DNA of 64,000 nucleotides, taken from assembly GCA_014529385.2 (NCBI GenBank), contig CM043942.1, positions 8,183,001-8,247,000 of the forward strand, given 5' to 3'. Each line of letters opens with the position of its first letter. Positions within the stretch are counted from its first letter, which is position 1. The notes under the pieces were generated by a model. The model worked only from the letters and a program-made list of their open reading frames with translations, searched no databases and was not told the origin of the DNA. Source of the DNA: Adiantum capillus-veneris. Its lineage: Eukaryota > Streptophyta > Polypodiopsida > Polypodiales > Pteridaceae. This document shows, piece after piece, positions 58,751-64,000 of the stretch. Made by a program: the position numbers and the translations under genes.

Positions 58751-59591
58751 TGTCATGAAAATTAATTTCTAACCTTCAAAAAGTATTTTTCAACTTAAGT
58801 CGGCCAAGTAAGCCTCAAGAAAATAAAAGAGTACAAGTGAAGTTAATTTAAGTGTTTATAAACTAGCTCGGTCATAGGGATAATTGCTATTTAGTGATCT
58901 TGGTCAAAGGTACAAATCACGGGAGGATAAATCTAATTCAAGCAACCTTGATCTAGGGTACATGACAAAGGAGATTACCTAGAGCGATTATAAGAGTCTA
59001 AAAATAGAAAGTGGTTGTCATAAGTTTTAGTAATTTAAATAAATTTTTAGACTCCAAGTATGAAGTTTGGAAAGCCTAAGGGAAAAGTTAAAATTCATTG
59101 AAGATAGTTTAAATTTAGCAGGTTTCAGGACAAGCTTGGTGACATCTCTAGAGCCCGGTGCTAAGGTTTTAGACAAGAGAGGGAGATTCTAAAATCCCAA
59201 AGATGAATTTAACTTTTACTAGCATTTGTTCTAAATTAGCAAGTAGGCTCTAGCCCCGATCATCTTCATAAGCCTCCAAAGCGTGACATCTCCAAAGCTC
59301 GATGCGAAGGGTTCTGCACAAGAGAGGGGGATTCTAAAAGCCCAAAGATGAATTTAACTTTTACCAATGTCTGTCCTAATTTAGCAGGTCCTAAATTAGC
59401 ACGTAGGCTCTAGTCCCAGTTAGCTTCATAAGCCTCCAAATGGGTTGTGCAAAGGTCTTACACTCGAGCAGGTATTTTCAAAGGTAAGTCTAGGGTTTTT
59501 AATTAAGACTATGGAAAATTTAAAGTCTAAGGTTAAATCAGCCCGTCCTTAATAAGTAAGTTGACCATAGGCCTTCTCTTCCAAGTTTGGC
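58751..59591 (+). repeat. G1 3' LTR, cut by Copia remnant 2
   Basis: Starts TGTCATGAAAATTAATTTC directly after the polypurine tract and matches the 5' LTR to CTTCCAAGTTTGGC, where the Copia LTR TGTTGGAATT begins. It contains an extra tandem duplication of about 147 bases (two copies of the GTGACATCTC...CAAAGATGAATTTAACTTTTAC segment) that the 5' LTR lacks. Confidence 0.88.
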
Positions 59592-59818
59592 TGTTGGAAT
59601 TAGGGTTGCAAAGAGACACACACAGCTTGGAGAAGACGAAGGAAGCTCAAGGCACACAATAGAGAGTGTATTACGTAGTGTGCAATGGAAAGATAGATAG
59701 CCCTAGAGTGATGGGTGTATATACAATGCTCAGCGGAAAAAACCTCCTAAAGAGGGAAAAAATGCCCCGGTGGTCCTAGTGTGTTCACAAACATCACTAC
59801 CACATGTATATGGTAACA
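59592..59818 (-). repeat. Copia remnant 2 3' LTR (227 bp)
   Basis: + strand start TGTTGGAATTAGGGTTGC and end TATGGTAACA. On the minus strand it is preceded by a polypurine tract GTAGGGGGGATT, marking it as the 3' LTR of a minus-strand element. Matches 12686-12910. Confidence 0.9.
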
Positions 59819-59893
59819 AATCCCCCCTACAGTGATGTGGTGAACGAGAGCTGGCACATGAGTAAAGGGAAGTGCAATGCCCTCAGGACATGA

Positions 59894-61715
59894 TCAGTCC
59901 ACAAAGGGGAGTAAGCCCAAAGCTTTGCGGAAAGCTTCAAGCTTCTCACGAGACAATGCCTTTGTGAAAAGATCTGCAACGTTGTCCTGTGTTGGCACAT
60001 AAGCCAAGCTGATCTCTCCTGTTGAGAGCCTCTCCCTGACATAGTGGTAATGCACCTCAATGTGCTTTGTGCGAGCATGAAAAATTGGATTCCTCGCAGC
60101 TGCCAATGCGCTCTGACTGTCAGTGTAGATAGTGTTGGCAGTGTCCTGTCCAACACCCAAATCAGCCATAAGGCATCTAAGCCATACACACTCAATCATA
60201 GCTATGAAGACTGCCCTGTACTCAGCCTCACGACTCGAAGTGGCCACATTAGGTTGCTTCTTTCTCAACCATGATATACATGAACTACCAAGCATGAAAC
60301 AAAAACCACTTGTGGACACTCGCGTGTCAAAACAACCATCCCAATCTGAGTCTGAAAAAGCATGTAAGTCTGGCGGCAATGATCCCCCCTTGGGATAAAA
60401 CAAGCCAAGATATAAAGTGCCACTAAGTTAGCAAAAAATCCTCTTGACAACCTGCCAATGCTTAGACCCTGGGCTATGCATAAATCTGCTGACCTGTGAG
60501 ACTGCAAACTGAGTATCTGGCCTCGTGTTGCATACATAAATGAGGCAGCCAACAACAGTTTCGTAAAGAGTGACATCAGCAGGATCGCCAGCATCATGTA
60601 GACTCAACTTTTCCATGGGAGTGGCAATAGGTTTGCAATCCTCAAGTCCAAACTTACATAGCAATGTCTCTATGTAACTTTTCTGACACAAAGCAATACC
60701 ACCATCACACTGCTTAAATTGTATACCCAAGTAATGATGCAACAGTCCCAAATCTTTCATCTTGAAAGTAGCATTCAAATCAGCCTTAAATTCAGCAATA
60801 TGTCTCTCATTTGGTCCAATGATCAGCAAATCATTGACATAAAGAACCACAATGAGAAGTACATCATCCTCACGCTTTACATACAATGTGCTTTGTGTTG
60901 GACTGTTACAAAAGCCTCGTTTAACCAAATGAGTGTCAGCTTTCTCATACCAAGCACGAGGAGATTGCTTCAAACCATACAAAGTTTTCTTACATTTGCA
61001 CACTTTGTCCTCGTCCTTTTATGACAAAACCGCGAGGCTACGTTACATAAACTTCCTCAAATATGTCACCATTCAAGAAAGCAGTAACAATGTCTGATTA
61101 ATGTACATCCCAACCAAAATGAGCTGCCAATGCACATAGAAAATGCATAGTAGTCATACGACAAGTGGGAGCAAAATTCTCTTCAAAATCTATGCCTTTT
61201 TGCTGTGCATAACCCTTTGCAACAAGTCGAGCCTTATGACGATCGATCTCACCATCCGGCTTGCGTTTCAACTTGTAAACCCACTTCGTACCAATGGCCT
61301 TTTTGCCAGGAGGTAAATCACATAAAGTCCATGTGTTATTTTCTGTAAGTGCATCATATTCTGATTGCATGGCAACCATCCAATTTTCTGAATTTTGTGC
61401 TTCATCAAAAGATAGAGGCTCCTCAACATCATGTAAGCTAGACACAGCCAAAGCATAAAAATCTGATGCATAAGATGCATGGCGAGAGCCTGAACGAGTA
61501 CGACTAGACAAAGGTGCATCCAATTTACTGTCACTCAAAGTGTGCACCAGCCATTTTGGCATACCTCTAGCCTGCTCATTTTCAGCCCTTTCCTCATCAT
61601 GCACATTTGTATCAATAATAGGGTGATCTGTAACATTTTCAAAAACCCCCATAGGCTGTACATTTGCCTCATTGGAAATTACATTCGTATTTCCACCACT
61701 GAAAAGAGGCAACAA
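59894..61715 (-). pseudogene. Copia reverse transcriptase and RNase H, inactivated
   Basis: RT begins near 61400 (ENWMVAMQSEYDALTEN), followed by AIGTKWVYKLKRKPDGEID and RLVAKGYAQQKGIDFEENF in a frame open from 61715 to 61098. A stop after HFGWDVH, a CAG-to-TAG change in EEVYVT-stop-PRGFV (about 61043) and a frameshift precede the next frame (61003-60428): LYGLKQSPRAWYEK, then LYVNDLLIIG, where the catalytic YVDD is YVND, and LGIQFKQCDGGIALCQKSY. RNase H (60403-59894) is open: FSDSDWDGCFDTRVSTSGF, ATSSREAEYRAV, DSQSALAAARNPIFH, ARTKHIEVHYHYVRE and DLFTKALSREKLEAF. The catalytic Asp-to-Asn change alone would abolish RT activity. Confidence 0.9.
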
Positions 61716-61772
61716 AGTGTCATAAATGTCCTATGAGCTTACATTATTGTCTCTAGTACATGACAGCAAGGG

Positions 61773-62196
61773 CTAAACAGAATCTTCCAAAAACACTACA
61801 TCCCGTGAAACCAGAATACGTTTTGTTTGCAAATGATATAACTTGTAACTTTTGCTTTCAGCACTATAACCAACAAAAATACATTTGACAGCCTTTTCAT
61901 CCAATTTTCTGCGCTGTGTTTGTGGCACCAAAGCATATGCCAAACAGCCAAAAACACGCATGTGCTCAATAGAAGGTTTTCTATCATGCCATGCTTTATA
62001 TGGAGTAATAGACTGCAAAGCTTTCATAGGACACATGTTAAGTACATAAGTGGCACACATGATGGCCTCAAGCCAAAAAGAATGCGGCAAAGCTTGACTT
62101 TTGATCATACATCATGCCATTTTCGTTAGTGACCTATTTTTCCTCTCAGCAACACCATTTTGTTGAGGTGTATAAGGCCCTATACATTGGTGTTCA
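61773..62196 (-). pseudogene. Copia integrase, C-terminal part
   Basis: Starts at the catalytic-Glu motif PYTPQQNGVAERKNRSL, with Glu present, unlike remnant 1. After a frame break it continues MIKSQALPHSFWLEAIMCAT, YVLNMCPMKALQSITPY, HMRVFGCLAYALVPQ, CIFVGYSAESKSYKLY and VSRDVVFLEDSV. The aspartates of the catalytic triad lie in the missing upstream part. Confidence 0.85.
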
Positions 62197-64000
62197 GCAT
62201 TCTCCTTCTGAATCAGTCAATAAATGGCCTCCTGCTCAAGCTGATCCCGCCGGTCTGTGGTCATCTCTACCTCATAAGGTGTGAGAGAATGATAGGTTTT
62301 GGTGTCAGGATCATAGAGTGTACAGGCGCCTGCCCTTGCTAAGTCTGGTTCTGGCCAGTTTATGACAATGCGAAGCAGTATGGATCCATCCTTCTGGAAG
62401 AGGCTGATTTGTTTTGACGCGAGCTTCGAAAAGAATCTCAACCATCTCCCTGTACTGCGGTGCCAGATCCGGCTTTGCTGCAATGTCTTTCTGAGGCAGT
62501 TTGGAAGATTCGACCGTGAGCTGTAGTAACTGATTAGTAATCCTAGTCAATCCTCTGACCTGAATCTTCCACTGGCCCATACACAGCTGAATCCAGTGTA
62601 GCTCTTCGTTCATTGCCTGAATGTCATTGATTTGGAGAGCATCATTGAGCAATGTCTGCCAAGTCTTCCATTCCACAGTTGATCGCTCATACCAATCCCG
62701 AAGCTCATCAATTGTTTTGAAATATGTGAGTCGATCAACTAGTTCTTGATGTTGAGGATACAGCGCTGGAAAGAATCTTGGCAACTCAGTTTCTCTTGCT
62801 GGAACAACATACAAGAGAATTGGAGAATCAGGCACAAATTCCAAGAAATTCAGGACTGCCTGGTTTTCTTGTTGCATCATCTTCCTAGTAATTCTTACTA
62901 GCTGGAATAGAGTTCGGAGAGCAATTTCCTGTGCTCCCACTGACATTCGCGTTTGAGGTCCTCTGCTAGTGGCTGTCTGGCCCTCCAGGATGGCTTTCAC
63001 TCTCTGTCCAAAACACCTCTGGCAATTTGCAGTTGTACCAGAACATCCTTAAGTTGGATCCTAACGTCCTTCATGCAGCGGTAAGTTGGTTTGTTACCCA
63101 GCAGAAGTTCCAGTTCTAGAGCTAAAGACTGAAAATCTGAAGTAGACTGTCTTTGCCAGTGCGGGTTTACCACTTTCTCATCAGCATTGAGTATCCATTC
63201 CGGAACTCGTTCCAAGAGCTGAACTGTACTGGGATGCGCAGGTAGTCTACAAGCTTCTTTATCATGGAAAGCAGCAGATTTCCAATGTTCTACCATTTCC
63301 CTGGCTCCCACATATAGTCTTTGGAACCTTTCTAAATCAGTCCAAAGAGCATCATCCTCCAGATATTGTCTGGTGATGGAGGCCTAATGATGTCTCAGTT
63401 GCTTATTCAAGGTAATGAGCTGCAGTGAATGCTGATGATCATTCACTGGTCCTTCATCCTGAACCTTCATTTTCCCTTTAGCCTCTCTGCTGTGATGGGA
63501 CTGATCCGTGGGCTGATTCTCAGTGTTACTAGGCTGCTGCTCTTCAGTCTGCTGATGACCCGGCTGGTGCTCTGTTTCCTGTCCTTCCTGTTGTCCCTCC
63601 GTCTGGTCTGGTTGGTCTGGCTGTGACTGGCCTCCTTCATCTGGCCATGTCCCACCGGTACCAGGTCCTGGGGGTGGAGATGGTGGTGGGGCATCATTAT
63701 CATCCTTTGTATGCCCAGTCTCTTCATCATCTTCCTCCTGGTCAGCTTCATCTTCTCCGTCCTCATCCGGGGAAGTCTGTTGCTCAATATAATCCATTAT
63801 GGCTTGGTTCATCAGAGCATTATTGAACTCACCCATCTTGTCCTGCAAATCACTCTGCAGACTTTCTATTAAGGACTTAAAATTTTCTAAGTCAAAAACA
63901 GCATTGCCTGCGGGGTTTAAAATTTCAGACAAGCTATTGTAGATATATCTGTTATTCAACGAACACTTCAGAGCTGTATGGTGTATTAGCAGCTTCCTGA
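62197..64000 (-). pseudogene. Unidentified long coding unit, partial and mildly damaged
   Basis: I do not recognise this gene. On the minus strand coding is open from the right edge (codons before 63959 are also open), so its start is outside. Order: a helical region (NAVFDLENFKSLIESLQSDL, then NALMNQAIMDYIEQQ); a very acidic stretch (DEDGEDEADQEEDDEE); a Pro/Gly and Gln/Glu/His-rich linker (PPPSPPPGPGTGGTW); then a helical part with many Trp, Leu and Gln (EMVEHWKSAAFHDKEACRLP, VPEWILNADEKVV, EIALRTLFQLVRITRKM, WYERSTVEWKTWQTLLNDAL); and a C-terminal segment (ILLRIVINWPEPDLARAG, YDPDTKTYHSLTPYEVEM). Damage: TAG at 63386-63384 with the frame open on both sides, frameshifts near 63000 and 62400, and TGA near 62217. 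I see no zinc knuckle, protease, RT, integrase or membrane segment. A gag-like or extra ORF of a retroelement is the most natural guess. Confidence 0.6.

Larger units (their letters stand above)
59592..62196 (-). mobile_element. Copia remnant 2 (integrase to 3' LTR), 5' truncated
   Basis: Same family as remnant 1 but retaining the other end: integrase from the conserved PYTPQQNGVAERKNR onward, all of RT, RNase H, polypurine tract and 3' LTR. Its upstream part is cut at about 62197, in the middle of integrase, by the unidentified coding unit. It is inserted in the G1 3' LTR. Confidence 0.88.

Noticed and set aside
59894-60403. Calling the Copia RNase H frame an intact gene
   Set aside because: It is open and well conserved but is only the end of a polyprotein whose RT has YVND at the active site, a stop and a frameshift.

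Overview
This is a nuclear window from a seed plant, probably not a grass. It is almost entirely transposable-element DNA with one degraded host enzyme gene, one degraded RNA-binding protein gene and very many long GA/CT and CA/GT microsatellites. The evidence for a plant is: five LTR-element primer-binding sites matching initiator tRNA-Met (TGGTATCAGAGC), plant-type Copia and chromodomain Gypsy elements, two CACTA (En/Spm) transposons, short GT-AG introns, and a plant-type soluble epoxide hydrolase. No protein-coding gene in the window is clearly intact. The species cannot be told from the sequence.

Layout. 1-1167: 3' part of a Copia gag-protease open at the left edge. 2104-2364: hairpin plus an 81-bp tandem duplication. 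4381-5993: minus-strand solo Gypsy LTR with a perfect 5-bp target duplication. 9299-12910: minus-strand Copia remnant (5' LTR, gag, protease, integrase, start of RT). 14304-14767: RRM plus zinc-knuckle pseudogene. 15949-19019: minus-strand epoxide hydrolase gene whose last exon is tandemly duplicated, with different lesions in the two last-exon copies. 19949-20541: 300-bp tandem repeat. 20944-26788: CACTA element A (TSD CCT).

From 28133 to the right the DNA is a stack of insertions. A chromodomain Gypsy, G1, has its 5' LTR at 28133-29617 and the matching 3' LTR start at 58751. An LTR pair, R3 (32269-32755 and 54347-54827), sits inside G1. Within R3 lie a patchwork of duplicated blocks (33562-38385) and a second chromodomain Gypsy, G2 (39852-53905). 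CACTA element B (40566-45662, TSD CAT) sits inside the 5' LTR of G2. The 3' LTR of G1 is cut at 59592 by a minus-strand Copia remnant (59592-62196). That remnant is in turn cut at about 62197 by an unidentified, mildly damaged, long coding unit that runs off the right edge.

The most interesting points are these. The two CACTA copies carry complementary halves of the Tnp2 transposase gene. The best-preserved piece of their second gene lies in a detached fragment fused to Gypsy LTR sequence. The first intron of the epoxide hydrolase gene is almost entirely a CT microsatellite. The coding unit at the right edge carries no domain I can recognise. Boundaries given to the base (LTR ends, TIRs, TSDs, introns) were read directly; family assignments rest on remembered motif patterns, not on database searches.
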